A stretch of DNA of 64,000 nucleotides from Siphonodentalium dalli (GCA_032622095.1 CP136062.1:160886875-160950874); one strand, 5' to 3'; counted from the stretch's first letter, positions 1 through 12,008 are shown. Notes: generated from the sequence alone by a model not told the origin. Numbers and translations: made by a program.

Positions 1-102
1 TAGGACAAAAATAGGGAGAAGTGGCACATTTTAGGGAGATCATATATCCCAAGGGAGATAATATCTGCTAAGTCACCTTCTAGGTTGGTCCCTACATGTG
101 TC
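1..102. mobile_element. 3' end of a hAT-like element, cut by the window edge
   Basis: The stretch ends in GGTTGGTCCCTA, which resembles the right terminus (GGCTGGTCCCTG) of the well-defined hAT element at 4321-5203. The interior 'gggagaagtg' wording recurs inside the hAT element at 54639-55087. The left end is outside the window, so the target duplication cannot be tested. The superfamily call rests on similarity to those elements. Confidence 0.4.
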
Positions 103-215
103 AACATTAGGTTTGATGATGATGTCAAGGTCGCTTTCATTTCACAATTCGTAGTAAACAAGCCCTCTTATTGACATATTAATCTGTGTATTTGCCGAAA
201 ATGATCGCTCTCTTA

Positions 216-667
216 CAAGCCTGAATTTAATGTGTCTGTCATTTGCAGAATGAGGTCCCCACAGGGTGAATTTAGTGACACTATCCTGCACGTCATGCTA
301 GCATCACCTAAATTCACCCTCTCGGGACCTCATTCTGCTAAGGTCTCATCTTCTGGAAAATATCTATAGTCTCATATAACATTGTTTTTAGTTACCTTTT
401 CCCTTCTATTGTGTTTATATACCCCCTAATTGGCAGAAGATAAAATGCATAATCAAGGAGATTATGGATGAACATCACCATCTTCATCTGAGGAACTTCA
501 ATCTGCATGATCCTAGGTCTCCCATAGCAACTAGTTGAGGCCTAAGCAGAATGAGGTCCCCCGAGTGTGAATTTGGTGATGCTAGCCCACTGTGCGGGGT
601 AGCGTCAGTAAATTCACTCTCTGTTGACCTCATTCTTCAAATGACAGACACACTAAATTCAGGCTTG
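216..667. mobile_element. Family B double-hairpin MITE, copy 1 (full length)
   Basis: Ends are CAAGCCTGAATTTA and its complement TAAATTCAGGCTTG. A ~100-bp hairpin built on GAATGAGGTCCC...GGGACCTCATTC sits at each end, separated by a ~220-bp AT-rich spacer. The element has no coding capacity. Flanks are unusual: about 28 bp (GTATTTGCCGAA...TCGCTCTCTT) is repeated at 188-214 and 671-696, far longer than the 8 bp seen at other B copies. Superfamily hAT is inferred from the 8-bp duplications elsewhere. Confidence 0.75.
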
Positions 668-1024
668 TGAGTATTTGCCGAACTGATCGCTCTCTTTACA
701 TCAAACGTCTCCGCGCGTCTTTGAAGTTTCTTGTCGTCTGCTACTTGATTGGCTTGTCAGACTCTCTCAATTGATTGTTTGCGTTTCCCGTGAACTTCGA
801 CAGCTTCGTCAATATTTGCAAGTAATATTGCTTGTCATGTTGCATTAGTCGTCGCTGATTGGTCAATGAATATTGGGGGATTAGTGGGTAATTCGCTACT
901 TGTGTTCATTATCGGTCAGAAAATTAGCAAAATGATACGGATCGAATGGGTCGTAATTATCTGAGATGGCGCTCTAATGATAGAGATCTCACGGGCTTAA
1001 TAACATTGAATTTTACTCTCTAAC

Positions 1025-1241
1025 TACAGTAATGTCCTAAATAATTGACTCCTTAACCACAGCAGAATTATGGGTAACTTTTCAGGATTTAGTGGGAAAT
1101 ATGGCTTGTTGACATTCATCAAAAAGCTCTCAGTGAGAGCTTTCCGATGAATGGCAACAAGCCATATTTCCGACTAAATTCAGAAAAGTTACCCATAATT
1201 CTGCTGTGGTTAAGGAGTCGATTATTTAGGGCATTACTATA
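1025..1241. mobile_element. Family A palindromic TA-flanked MITE, copy 1
   Basis: A ~217-bp near-perfect palindrome running from TACAGTAATGTCC to GGGCATTACTATA. Each arm is ~107 bp and the arms meet at CTCTCAGTGAGAG. CAGT...ACTG ends next to TA are typical of Tc1/mariner-derived elements. It has no coding capacity; short ORFs over this family (recurring peptide words such as GNFSGFSRKYGLLPFIGKLS) are simply the arm in translation. Confidence 0.85.
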
Positions 1242-1248
1242 CATTACT

Positions 1249-1806
1249 CAAGCCTGCAAATAGTGTGTCTGTCATTTGCAGAATGAGATCCCAAGAGGGT
1301 GAATTTAGTTATGCTATCCCGCACAGGCTAGCATTACCAAATTTACCTTCTTGGTACCTCATTCAGTTGAGGCCTCATCTTCTGGGAAATATCTATAGTC
1401 TCAAATTAACATTGTTTTTATTAACTTTTTCCCTTCTCTTCTGCTTCTTACAGTAATGCCCTAATTAATCGACTCCTTAACCAGAGCAGAATTATGGGTA
1501 ACTTTTCAGGATTTAGTTGGAAAGGAGTCGATTATTTAGAGCATTACTGTAGTAAGGAGTCGATTATTTAGAGCATTACTGTATCTCTAATTTGCAGATG
1601 ATAAAATGCATAATCGGGGTGATTTTGGCTAACTCCAACTGGGGAACTTCAATCTGATCCTTGGTCTCCCATAGCATTTGAGGCTTCCCAGAGGGTGAAA
1701 TTGAGGTTCCCAGAGGGTGAAATTGGTGATGCTAGGAGGGCATTAATAAGTTCACCCTCTGGGAACCTCATTCTTCAAATTACAGACACACTATTTGCAA
1801 GGCTTG
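1249..1806. mobile_element. Family B MITE, copy 2, interrupted by an A element
   Basis: CAAGCCTGCAAATAG at the left and CTATTTGCAAGGCTTG at the right. Flanks acattact and acaatact match at 7 of 8 positions, consistent with a hAT-type 8-bp target duplication. A family A copy (1449-1583) sits in the spacer, so B inserted here before A. Confidence 0.75.
1449..1583. mobile_element. Family A MITE, copy 2 (rearranged, nested in B2)
   Basis: The left arm from TACAGTAATGCC is kept to 'ggatttagt'. Most of the right arm is lost, and the right terminus (aaggagtcgattattta...cattactgta) is present twice in tandem. Confidence 0.75.
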
Positions 1807-2179
1807 ACAATACTAGTCATAGCACTCAATGTCTCTTGGTGCACAATTTGGTGAGGATAATGCGCTCAGCAATTTATTGGGTGTATAATCAACTTCTCCG
1901 TTAGTTAGAAAACGGAGAGTTCTAAAATTGTTATACTTGTTACTGACAAATCTAAGATTGATCTTGTAGGACAGTATATGACTCTGCAGTATGAAAAATG
2001 TTTTTATTAATTGAAAAATTTGGTCACAGGTATTCATGAGATGATATATAGGTTACGAGCCTAACATTTAACTTTATGTCTCTACAGAATTAGCACAAAA
2101 TTTGGAGACACAACTCCACACTCTATTTTGTGTAATCAACTGATATATTTGGATTTAACATTTTAATCCATCGGCAGAC
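1807..2179. other. No gene or recognised repeat seen
   Basis: AT-rich sequence between B2 and a small repeat fragment. The short ORFs here have no coding-like composition or recognisable motif. Confidence 0.4.
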
Positions 2180-2345
2180 CATATGCAGCCGACTTTTATT
2201 GGAGAAATATTGGAGCTATCAAATTTGAACGATATTCAATCAAAAACATGTCCACTGGCAACCACCATATTGGATTTTACTCTTTGCATCATTAAATACT
2301 TAAGCCTGTGCGCCCTACAGCTAACATTTATTATCCAATTGATCC
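2180..2345 (+). repeat. Fragment of the dispersed repeat seen at 21353-22142
   Basis: Shared wording includes 'catgtccactggcaaccacc' and 'ttggattttactctttgcat', both found near 21660-21720. The copy is short and diverged. Confidence 0.5.
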
Positions 2346-2707
2346 TAAACTTCATATGTCGCTTCTGGTTGACCTCTGGTGTTACTTAATCATTTAAACT
2401 TTCCGTATTACTTATCGCTCCATTGACTGTAATGTTGGACATTATATATCCCTTCTCCAAGTTGAGCTACAGTGTCACTGACACTTTCATGTTATATAGA
2501 ATGTGATAACAAACTTCAGGTCTGAACATTATGATTTGCTTTAAATAACCATTGCTACGGAATATCCACATTTTTATTCATAAAAATTTAATCGTTCATA
2601 GTTCGTTCATTATTTCTTTTTCAGGTAAGTTTGATGTAGAAATTAAGACGTATGTTTCCTTCACCTTTCTCAACGTTGGTAAGTTTACAGTACCTCAAGG
2701 ACTTATG

Positions 2708-2964
2708 TTCAACTGACTGGAGCTTCCTGGTATTATGCAAAAATGTGCCAACGCATTCTCTTATATATGTGAGTCTCCCATAGAGAGCCTCGCATATATA
2801 AGAGAATACATTGGCTAACAATATATTACCTTGACCTTGTAAGCCAGTGCATTCTCTTTTATATGGGAGGCTCCCTATGGGAGAATCTCATATATAAGAG
2901 AATGTACTGGCACAGGATCTTTAATGATGCAATAGCGCAGTACCCATCATGAAATGTTATTTAA
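2708..2964. mobile_element. Family C double-hairpin MITE, copy 1
   Basis: Two ~70-bp hairpins (GCATTCTCTTATATATG...CATATATAAGAGAATGC type) are joined by the family spacer 'tattaccttgaccttgtaag'. The right end is catcatgaaatgttatttaa, close to the family's CATGAAAGGGTTAA. The left CCCTTT end has decayed. Classed as piggyBac-like from the intact TTAA/CCCTTT ends of other copies. Confidence 0.7.
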
Positions 2965-3051
2965 GAGATTTCATTGGTTTATTAATCAAAATATGAAGCC
3001 CTAAAAGCTGCATACCAGCATTTAACATGGGGTATGAATAATGGGTATCTA

Positions 3052-3441
3052 TTAAAGATACTCAATCTGATTCGATGGTCTCCATATCATCAGATTCCAT
3101 CAACAACAACGTTTTTTTTAAATGCCGCTTCAGTTATCAGAATCAATTAATTGTCCAAAAATAATGCTAACCACAGTCAACTGTAGTATAAAATTGCCCA
3201 AAACCTGTTATTTGTCAAATATCTAAAACAAAAAAGCCATTTGATTTTAGAGTTATCCATCTTCATCCGCAATTTGGTCAGAGACCGTCTTCTCGTCAAC
3301 TTTTTACTGGGCCACTTATAATTAAAAGTATCAATGGTGAAAAGTTATAGATTTCAAAAATTGATATCTGATCACTCTGAGCTTTGTTGGGTGGGTTCCT
3401 CGACTTGAATCAAATTTAAAATTTGGATTATGCATCTTTAA
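3052..3441. mobile_element. Family E TTAA-flanked element, copy 1
   Basis: Begins TTAAAGATACTCAATCTGAT and ends GGATTATGCATCTTTAA. It is the inverted, near full-length counterpart of the copy at 50675-51116 and is related to 13898-14374. No coding sequence. Confidence 0.65.
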
Positions 3442-3638
3442 ATGTATATGACTCTAATGTTGGGTACCAGATACAGAGAGAGTGACTGACATCCTTCTTT
3501 AAGGCATGTTAGTACCCTTAGTATTGATGTTTAACTAGAATATTGTATATCTCAATTAACTATATACTAGAAGAAAGTCACGATTTAATAGATGACAAGA
3601 TGATTACAATAGAAGATATATCAATGGTTTATTAGCAC

Positions 3639-3939
3639 TACAGTAATGCCCTAAATAATCGACTCCTTAACCACAGCGAATTATGGGTAACTTTTCAGGA
3701 TTTAGTCGGAAATGTGGCTTGTTGCCATTCAGTGGAAAGCTCTCAATGAGAGCTTTCCGATGAATGGCAATAAGCCATTTTCAGGATTAAGTCGGAAATA
3801 TGGCTTGTTGCCATTCAGTGGAAAGCTCTCAGTGAGAGCTTTCCGATGAATGGCAACAAGCCATATTTCCGACTAAATCCTGAAAGTTACCCATAATTCT
3901 GCTGTGGTTAAGGAGTCGATTATTTGGGGCATTACTGTA
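3639..3939. mobile_element. Family A MITE, copy 3 (301 bp, central part duplicated)
   Basis: Normal TA-flanked ends, but the palindrome centre (cggaaa...ctctca/tgagag...aatggca) is present about one and a half times, which adds ~85 bp. Confidence 0.8.
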
Positions 3940-4320
3940 TATGATAGAGTGGTGGTAATAACATATAGGACACGACAATGATTAGCATTTACTATGATCA
4001 GTGTAAGTGATTCTAATAGCAGTGAATTGTTAGACAAATAGAGAGTATGGATTACTGTGTGTATGATAACATGAAGCTACCATCAATAACATGATAGGGT
4101 GCTCTAATGAATGCCCAGGCACAAACCATCATACACTAACACCGTATGTCTCTGAGAGATATTGCAGATGTCAGTCAGTAATATGAACAAATTCAAACTC
4201 AGGCACAACCATGAACCTCTTAAACCATAATTGATTGAGACCTATTTTGAAGTTACATACCCAATGGACAAATAATTTTCTGAAGGAAAAATAGGAATAT
4301 ATACCCTTGGTATAGGTGTG

Positions 4321-5203
4321 CAGGGACCAGCCGAGAGGGCGACGTGGGCGACTTCTTCGCCCTAGCGCCGTCCGCTTCGCCTTATTTTTGCAGTCGGGCG
4401 AATATCAAGTCGCCCTAAAAATTCCAAAGTTGACTGACGAAATTCGGCAAAATGCCCCAAATAATTTATGATAATTTACAACTGTCAACTGTGATTGCAC
4501 ACAATACTCCACTATCAGGGTGTATCATGGTGTTATAAAACAATTAACACCTGTAATGCTCCAATCTGGAAGCATGTTGACAACGGAGTCTGATTACTGG
4601 CAGCTGTGAAAACATCGTCGGGCCTCAAGTGTTAATCTGGTTGTTGTTATTTTTAGATTACCGTGAATACCACACCTTACAATGAAGATTACAACTCACA
4701 CCTCTCACAATGTGTCAATTCATCACTCCCTCTATGGAGTTTGGTTAAAGAAATTTTAAAACAAATTCATTTGTGAAGCATATTAAAATTTCGAACGGGA
4801 TTACTAACAGAGCGCAGTAAAAGTGTTCATGATTTCGTTTCGTTTCTGTTTGATAAATATTGTTGGCATTTTTAACAACCCGAAAAATATGAAATAAAAT
4901 CCTGTCATTCTCTCACAATTACGATATAAAATGCTGCTATCCTCTCACAATTATGTTTGGGTATTATTAATAGTTATTAGGGTCATGAAGTGAACATAAT
5001 GACTCCATATTTCAACCATTGTTTCATAAGTTTAATTGACATATTTCATCTCTCCTATTTTCGTTCTATAGCGACTCCTGTCGTAGTACTGATCAATTTA
5101 AATTTTGTAGACTCACTTCGCCCTATAGAACGGCCACTTCGCCTTATTTTTATAGTAGGGCGAAGTCATTTCGCCCTGAAAATCTGGTCTAGGCTGGTCC
5201 CTG
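4321..5203. mobile_element. Non-autonomous hAT element, 883 bp
   Basis: Terminal inverted repeats CAGGGACCAGCC and GGCTGGTCCCTG are flanked by a perfect 8-bp target duplication, taggtgtg (4313-4320 and 5204-5211). Subterminal regions carry repeated 'cttcgccct/agggcga' motifs at both ends, as expected for transposase-binding sites. No transposase ORF is present, so movement would need a transposase supplied in trans. Confidence 0.85.
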
Positions 5204-5253
5204 TAGGTGTGAACTGTTTTAAATGTTTACTCTGAGATATTATTGTGTTGTCA

Positions 5254-5346
5254 TTGACTACGTGGGTATAGTGCCCAGTGGGGTGGACACAGTTTACTCC
5301 ACTTTGAACTGTACCCACCCAACTGGGCACTATACCCACATAGTTC
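5254..5346. repeat. Short hairpin element
   Basis: Inverted repeat: CGTGGGTATAGTGCCCAGT at the left pairs with ACTGGGCACTATACCCAC at the right, with a short internal loop. It probably is a small foldback MITE; only one copy was seen. Confidence 0.55.
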
Positions 5347-5376
5347 AAAAAATTAGACATGCTCCATAATTATATT

Positions 5377-5540
5377 CAAGCCTTGAAATAGTGCGCCTGT
5401 CATTTGCAGAATGAGTTCCCCAGAGGCGCTATGCGGGGTAGCATCACCAAATTCACCCTCTGGGGAACTCATTCTGCTTACACCTCAGATGAATGAGGTT
5501 CCCAGAGGGTGAATTTGGTGATGCTAGCCCGCTATGCTTG
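5377..5540. mobile_element. Family B MITE, copy 3 (internally deleted)
   Basis: The left hairpin is complete and then joins a shortened right end, ...GCTTG. It is flanked by a perfect 8-bp duplication attatatt (5369-5376 and 5541-5548), which is the best evidence for the family's 8-bp target duplication. Confidence 0.75.
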
Positions 5541-5577
5541 ATTATATTTCAGCAAACATTGCAAACTTGTAGCATAA

Positions 5578-5928
5578 ACACCCGTCATTAAGCCCATCCC
5601 TGATGATAAGCCCAGTCTATGTTATACTATATACACCCGTCAGTAAGCCCATTCCTGATGATAAGCCCAGTCTATGTTATATTATATACACCTGTCAGTA
5701 AACCCATCCCTGATGATAAGCCCAGTCTATGTTTTGCTCCCAAAAAAATCATGGGGTGGTCCTCTTAGATAAACCCACCTCCATTTTTAGAACTTAGTGG
5801 GCAAGTACATTTTTGTCAGGTTAACTCTGGCGATGAAGATGGCAAAGATTTATGTGCAAAAAATAGCATTAATCCAGCTAATTTTCATTGTAAACCCATT
5901 AATACTATCTTCCCCATTGTGTTTTACA
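5578..5928. mobile_element. Family L element, copy 1, with triplicated left terminus
   Basis: Three tandem 55-bp units (starting at 5578, 5633 and 5688) each begin ACACCCGTCA and contain AAGCCC...GATAAGCCCAG. They match the single left terminus of the L copy at 57824. The copy continues in parallel with 57880-58040 ('atcatggggtggtcct', 'ccatttttagaacttag', 'tccagctaatt') up to about 5928. Confidence 0.6.
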
Positions 5929-6014
5929 ACATGGGAGACTCACATATATAAGAGAATGCATTGGCACAGGGTTTTCGCAAAATTTCAGGAAGCTCCAGTC
6001 ACGGAAGGCTTAAA
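5929..6014. mobile_element. Family C fragment, copy 2
   Basis: The last hairpin half (gggagactcacatatataag), then the C end 'tttcaggaagctccagtcac' and a TTAA. The left part is missing. Confidence 0.6.
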
Positions 6015-6496
6015 TCAATAAATGCGATGCGAAACTAACAGCATCTTCTATAAGGCCTACAATGACGTTTCACATAACTATGCTTTGTTTGCCCATGTAA
6101 AGAAATAATCCCATATAAATAAGACTCTTTGACGTATTTATTGGCATAAATTTAATGAAATATTTGTTCAAACTAACTCAAAAATAAGTCACAAACATCG
6201 ATTTAGAATACGTAGCATACGGAATGAAAATAGATGACAAGCCGGAAGTCAAATGTCACATTTGGGCAACAATAATACATTTGGGTTCACCAGGCACTAT
6301 ATTTCCTGTTATTTAAAACCCACTTGCGCGTCTACCTATTGTTGTTTCTTGAGTATTATTCAGACGAATACCTTCCACCGAAGACGCCGAGGTGTTAGCC
6401 TGCCTAGGTGGTAATTATTTTGCTAGTCATTATCACCTCAACTGTGCATTATCTAAATAATGACCGGTAAAATAATGCCAATTAGGGAAGAGGAAC
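6015..6496. other. No gene or recognised repeat seen
   Basis: AT-rich sequence between a C fragment and an N element, without a convincing reading frame. Confidence 0.35.
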
Positions 6497-7166
6497 AAAC
6501 ACTCCTGGTTAACTGGTTCTGCTTTTATGCTGGTGGAGCCTGATGAATTACTATGATGTTGGTAGAGCAAAGTGATGCTGTTTTGAAAATGTACTGTTAT
6601 TTTTTTCTTAGTTGTCATTTTCACGACATGTGGCTAATATAAACGAATGGAGAAAAACCGTTATGTTTATAAAACATTGAAAAACATATACATGTATATT
6701 GTAAGATATTTCAAGGGATGGGTGCATGGTTTGAAGATCCAAATTATGCTCGAATTTTATTACATCGCTGTCCGGTTCCAGGGATCAACATAGGTCGATA
6801 AATACGCTAAAATTCTCATGCGGCCTGTTAAACTACAGAAAGAATAATTCAAGTGATCGAATGCAGAAAGTTCTGGATGGCACGAAACAATAAAGAACGT
6901 TCCTTGTTAGTCTATTCCTGTCGCTTTTGCAAACACACGGTCAGCCATGATTAAAGTATTTTAAAATTTACATATTTTTTGAATGTTTCATTCACACTAG
7001 CTTTTTCTCAAATCAGATAAGCCAAACATAGCTAAATAACAACTTTAGAAAGATAGCAATATATTGTATTTAACAGCATCAGTTGTCCCCTACCAGCATC
7101 ATTGCAAATCGGCAGGACCTACCAGCATCATAGAAAACTAGCAAGACAACTTAACCAGGGCGGAAT
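6497..7166. mobile_element. Family N element, copy 1 (~670 bp)
   Basis: Left end CACTCCTGGTTAACTGG and right end CAACTTAACCAGGG are imperfect inverted repeats. Left-hand sequence (gatgctgttttgaaa, aaaacattgaaaa) parallels the N copy at 18890-19182. No ORF of note. Confidence 0.5.
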
Positions 7167-7530
7167 CAGCGTGTGAGTATCTTCCTGTCGATGAATAACA
7201 TTCAACATTTTAATCTCCCAGCGACATCAACAGTGAAGAATTACATCAAACTGAATTCCAAATTTGCGAAAAATGTGAGATAAGGACGTGGCGAGTGGAT
7301 TGAGCTGGTTTCGCGCGAAACTTTTATCAAAATGTTCAATAGTTGGAAATATGAATGAGTTAATCACATCAATTGTAAAATTAACAATAAGTTGACATTT
7401 ATCTGATGTTAAAATTGAAGTCGGTGAAATTTTCGGTGAAAATTTGTAATAAAAGTGTCTAATTTTGGAAAAATCACTGCCATAGATGAGGGTTGGCGAG
7501 ACATGTATACAACAATTGGAAAGCTTGAAG

Positions 7531-7749
7531 TACAGTAATGCCCTAATTAATCGACTCCTTTAACCACAGCAGAATTATGGGTAACTTTTCAGGATTTAGT
7601 CGGAAATATGGCTTGTTGCCATTCATCGGAAAGCTCTCGGGGAGAGCTTTCCGATGAATGGCAACAAGCCATATTTCCGACTAAATCCTGAAAAGTTACC
7701 CATAATTCTGCTGTGGTTAAAGGAGTCGATTAATTAGGGCATTACTGTA
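7531..7749. mobile_element. Family A MITE, copy 4 (arms essentially perfect)
   Basis: A 219-bp palindrome. Private variants are mirrored in both arms: CTAATTAATCG and GACTCCTTTAACC on the left, GGTTAAAGGAGTC and CGATTAATTAG on the right. Confidence 0.9.
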
Positions 7750-8818
7750 TACCAGTTGTATGCTTGCAGTCCAAATAGAAGATTCCAGATTTGGTTACAA
7801 ATGCAGTTGGATATTCCTAGTTGTCCATACCCAAACAGAAAACACATTTTCGCATCAATATTTAAATATAACATGTTGATTGCCAAGAAAAACTAAAAAG
7901 TGTGTATACATAGCAATCTTAGATGAGGCAGATCGTCATGTATGATAAGTTTGACCTACCAACCCCCTCCCCACGGTCATATTATATAAATAATTTATCG
8001 GTCCAATTCTAAATTAAATCAAGGTAAACTAAAAGAAGGTTCTACGACTAATAGAACGTAAAGAACGATAATTATTTATGGGTCTATTCTAAAATAACAA
8101 TTAAAACGCACCCCACAACAAACATAAAATGGACCGGCAAAACAGAAAACAAAGAGAAAAATAAGAAATCCAGTTTAAGTATGCTGTTTGCTAACCCGAA
8201 AAGGGATGCAGGACAGTTTGCAGAATGGAGGGGTGCAGTTTAAACTTCGAAGCTTGACGCCCTGCCAAGACGAAAACCGTGTTACCACGTCCCTTCTTTG
8301 ACCAAATGAGGGTTAGTGAAATTCAAGCTAGTAATCGTTCAACAAATAACGATTGAATATGAAATCATATACGGAAAAAAAAGGCTGAAATAGATAAAAA
8401 TGAAAAAAAAATATATCTCACATGCATGCCGTGAGTCCACACAGTACAGCGGCAAACCACAATAACATGACTAAACTTGCGGGTCTGGGGAATGAATGGG
8501 GAAGTATAAGGTGACATACAATACGGTAATTTTTCCTGATTAATGATAACTTGTATTCAGCCTGTGCTGAACTGTGACGACTGCAGATTGTGTTAAGATA
8601 TCACACGCACAGTTGTCAACCGCTCGCTATCATGTTAGCAATGTATAGACCAAACCAATAAATTTATTGGATAGTAGGCTTTAATGGCCGTTCAGCAAAG
8701 CTTATACATTAATTAATACATATTCGAAAGACCATGCACTGTGTTCACAACACAGTGTCCGAATAGCCATATGCAACTCATATATGATGTGCACATGGGT
8801 GTGTGGGTTTTAAGTCAG
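7750..8818. other. About 1 kb without recognised features
   Basis: AT-rich unique-looking sequence. No inverted repeats, tandem repeats or coding-like frames were found on either strand by eye. Confidence 0.4.
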
Positions 8819-8928
8819 ATAATGACCTCGTGAATTGTCTGAGACCAAATAATCAACCGCGGCCGTTTCGCGGCCTTGGGTGATTATTTGGCCTCAGACA
8901 CTTCACGAGGTCATTATTCTTTACATAA
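8819..8928. repeat. Foldback element with GC-rich centre
   Basis: ATAATGACCTCGTGAA...TTCACGAGGTCATTAT, a ~47-bp imperfect stem over a GCGGCCGTTTCGCGGCC centre. It probably is a small MITE; no second copy was seen in the window. Confidence 0.6.
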
Positions 8929-8984
8929 TGACCGCTGTATATCATTATTATAGAATATGGATCAGATCATGTATTAAATTAATA

Positions 8985-9385
8985 TAAGCTGTCTCCCACA
9001 CGATATATTTATTCATGGAGAATATGGCCGTTTGATATTTGGTAATAATTCCAGTCGCCTTCGCGATCGATTTATTTCAAGGTTAATTCCTGTCTCCCAC
9101 ACAATAGATCTATTTTGTGGTTACGCCTGTTTTGTATATATTAATATAAGCTGCCTCCAACATGTTAGATTTATTCATGGAGAATATGGTTATTTGATAT
9201 ATATTAATAATTCCACCACCCCTCCCCTCATGACAGATTTATTTCAAGGTTATAGGCCGTTTGATATATATTAATAATTCCACCGCCCCTCCCCCTCATG
9301 ACAGATTTATTTCAAGGTTATACGGCCGTTTGATATATATTAATAATTCCGGTTGCCCTCACGAAAGATTTATTTTGAGGTTATA
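8985..9385. repeat. Diverged tandem repeat, unit ~75-150 bp, ~4-5 copies
   Basis: Recurring words: 'tttattcatggagaatatgg' (twice), 'ggccgtttgatatatattaa' and 'tttatttcaaggtta'. Units vary by insertions and deletions. The short ORF over it is incidental. Confidence 0.6.
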
Positions 9386-9696
9386 GCTGTTTGAGATTCG
9401 TCCACAAAGAAACTGTTGATTAATCATTATATCTCTCTAAAGAAACATTTCTTTTAAATTACATCCTGTTTGTTGACATAGATAGATCACATATGCGTTT
9501 GTCGTTTCTTGACGTGTTAATCGTGACTGTGATCGAGCTTTTCATCTCTTTGATGTGATCGTCTTTTTCAGTGTAGCTGATGAAGGTTATTTTCTTTCCT
9601 TTGTGTTGTAGTCAGGATAGAATAATTGATTATCATTCCATCTCAGCACTCATATATAATCTTGTGCTATTTAAGAGATGAATATAGTTGCATTGT
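9386..9696. other. No gene seen
   Basis: Unique-looking AT-rich sequence. A 24-bp stretch (gatagaataattgattatca...) near 9617 recurs near 10264, so a ~640-bp block holding B4 and A5 is bracketed by a direct repeat. Confidence 0.4.
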
Positions 9697-10006
9697 CAAC
9701 TTCTATGGGAGACCTAGGATCAGATTGAAGTTCCTCATTTGAAGTTAGTGATGTTCACCCATTAGTCACCTTGATTGTGCATTTTATCTTTTGCAAATTA
9801 GGTAAAAAAGAAACTGAACAGAAGGGAAAAAGTAACTAAAAACAATATTAATTTTAGACCATAGATACTTCCCAAAAGATGAGGCCTATAGCAGAATGAG
9901 GTTCCCAGAGGGTTAATTTAGTGATGCTAACCCACTGTGCAGGGTAACGTCACTAAATTCACCCTATGCGGTCCTCGTTCTGCAAATGACAGACACACTA
10001 TTTCAA
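9697..10006. mobile_element. Family B MITE, copy 4 (left hairpin missing)
   Basis: Starts in the spacer (tctatgggagacctaggatc) and retains the right hairpin and the 'gacagacacactatttcaag' end. Confidence 0.6.
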
Positions 10007-10042
10007 GGGTCGGGAGGGGATGAGAATCTTGTAATATTTTTG

Positions 10043-10249
10043 TACAGTAATGCTCTAAATAATCGACTCCTTAACCACAAGAGCATTATGGGTAACTTTT
10101 CAGGATTTAGTCGGATATATGGCTTGTTGCCATTCATTAGAAAGCTCTCAGTGATAGCTTACCGATGAATGGCAACAAGCCATATTTCGTGAAAAGTTAC
10201 CCATAATTCTGCTGTGGTTAAGGAGTCGATTATTTAGGGCATTGCTGTA
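10043..10249. mobile_element. Family A MITE, copy 5
   Basis: TA-flanked palindrome, slightly shortened in the right arm (atttcgtgaaaag junction). It lies just past the 3' end of the DIRS fragment. Confidence 0.8.
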
Positions 10250-10279
10250 TTTTAGCCAAATCATGATAGAATAATTGAT

Positions 10280-11880
10280 TATCATTCATTTATAATCCGC
10301 CATGGTATTAAGGCAGCCAGGTAGAAAACAAGCTGATAACCACAATCCACCAGGGATGCACCAATATCAAATCTCCTTCATCATTGCCATAAAGCCAGAT
10401 TTAGAACCCCCCATATGGTTGATGTAGGCGACAGCTGTGGTCTTATCCAATCTGAGTTAGATGTGGGTATGTCCTTGTAATGAAGCACCAAAGGCCTGGA
10501 GCCCAAGGAACGCCGCTTTTAATTTGAGGTAATTGACATGGTAAGCTTTTTCCTCTAGACACGACCGGCCCCTTGTCGTAAGGTCCCCAGGACAGTACCC
10601 CTTCCCTCCACAGGAATATGAAACCCAAATCTTTCCATGCTGTCTCCAACAAAACCACCGAACCATCAATGTTTCACTTCTGTCGCGAAGTGCGAGAGTT
10701 TTCTGCACATTCAAGGCGAGATAATGAAGGGGTCCAAATTCAACACCAGGGAATGCGGCAACGAGCATCCCAATGATCTCAGCCTAGTGCCGTATTGAAA
10801 TAACTTGGGCTGATAATGCTCCCTGACACATGTTGATAATAGTAGCAAGTTTACCCATTCGAACGTGCACCTGCATGTGACAGATATCAAAAATGAAACC
10901 CAGATGCTCCATGGTTTGAGATGGAATGAGAACAGATTTATCATAATTAATCGTTAAAACCCAGTGATTAAAATAAGTGAAGGGACGCCCTAACCGCAGC
11001 TTCACATCCCTGAAACGCAGCTTCACATCCCTGAAACGTACTTCCCGTCAGAAATATATCATCAAGGGAATTACAAGCGATGTGTCCTTGAGAACAGAGA
11101 GCTGCCATAAGTGGTTTGAGCAGCTTAGTGAAGTATCTGGGTGCGGGAGACTAAACAGGTGAATTGAATTGTTTGTCCCATAGAAAGCAGAGAATTTTGT
11201 ATGTGCTGGGCAGATGCACACCGAATAATAAGCGCGACGTAAGTCTAACAATGCCAGGAATGCCCCCCCCCCCCCCCCGGTCGAATTAACTGAATGACAG
11301 TCATCCATTTTGAAATGTTTATACAGCAGAAACTGATTAAAGTTTGCCAAATTCAATATCACCCGGACCTTGCGGCTTGCCATTATTCTTAGATCGAATG
11401 AAAATGTTAGAGATGAATTCACCTTTTTTGAATGTGCACAAGATTCTACAATGCCCTGTGAAACAAATGTCCGAATCTCCTCGTGAATTAGCGACCTCTC
11501 ATGTGCAGTGAACCGGATTTGCTGTGGGGCTTTGTTCTAATATGGAACATGAGTAAACTCCAACCTCACCCCAGAAACCATATCCAGAATTGTTGAATCG
11601 GTAGTGAATTAACTCCACCGCTCGAGACAGTTGGCTAAATTGACCGCCCGGAAAACTTCCTGATCAACCCAACCACGAGGTGTCAGCGGGTAAACAATGA
11701 GGTCATCAAGTACCCCTGTGGAATGAGTGGAATTACAAATTATCTTACGATTATGTACATCGAAAGCAATTTTGTCATAGAGCACACCACTCACTGATCC
11801 GACCGATCTGATTTTTTTAGTCTGACCTCCATTTAAAAAAGCATTGTGGAATTTTCCTTTGAAGCTGGACTTGTAACTAG
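10280..11880 (-). pseudogene. DIRS pol remnant: reverse transcriptase and RNase H
   Basis: Translated from the minus strand in several frames. Near the N-terminus, GEFISNIFIRSKNNGK and RVILNLANFNQFLLYKHFKM match the RT fingers. LLDLRRAYYSV holds the first catalytic Asp region. The YxDD-equivalent area near 11045 is broken by frameshifts. Next come KSVLIPSQTMEHLGFIFD, LKAAFLGLQAF, then LDKTTAVAYINHMGG and LSACFLPGCLNTMADYK, the RNase H core and its Asp-bearing tail. A homopolymer C run (11263-11279) and many stops or frameshifts make it non-functional. In an intact element this enzyme copies the RNA intermediate into DNA. Confidence 0.8.
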
Positions 11881-11885
11881 GGGTG

Positions 11886-12008
11886 CAGCCCTTTTAATTC
11901 AGATTGTTTGGCTTCGGCAATCTGCTACGGCAACCCTTTACCGTGGCCCTGTTTGCTTCAGCAAATGGCTTCGGCATTGCCGATTGCCGTAGCCAATTAT
12001 GAGGGCTG
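11886..12008. mobile_element. Family J MITE, copy 1, inserted in DIRS-a
   Basis: 123 bp with CAGCCC...GGGCTG ends and an internal imperfect inverted repeat of 'ggcttcggcaatctgc'/'ggcattgccgattgcc' words. Flanked by a 6-bp direct repeat ggggtg (11880-11885 and 12009-12014). A second, inverted copy lies at 31926-32052. Confidence 0.65.
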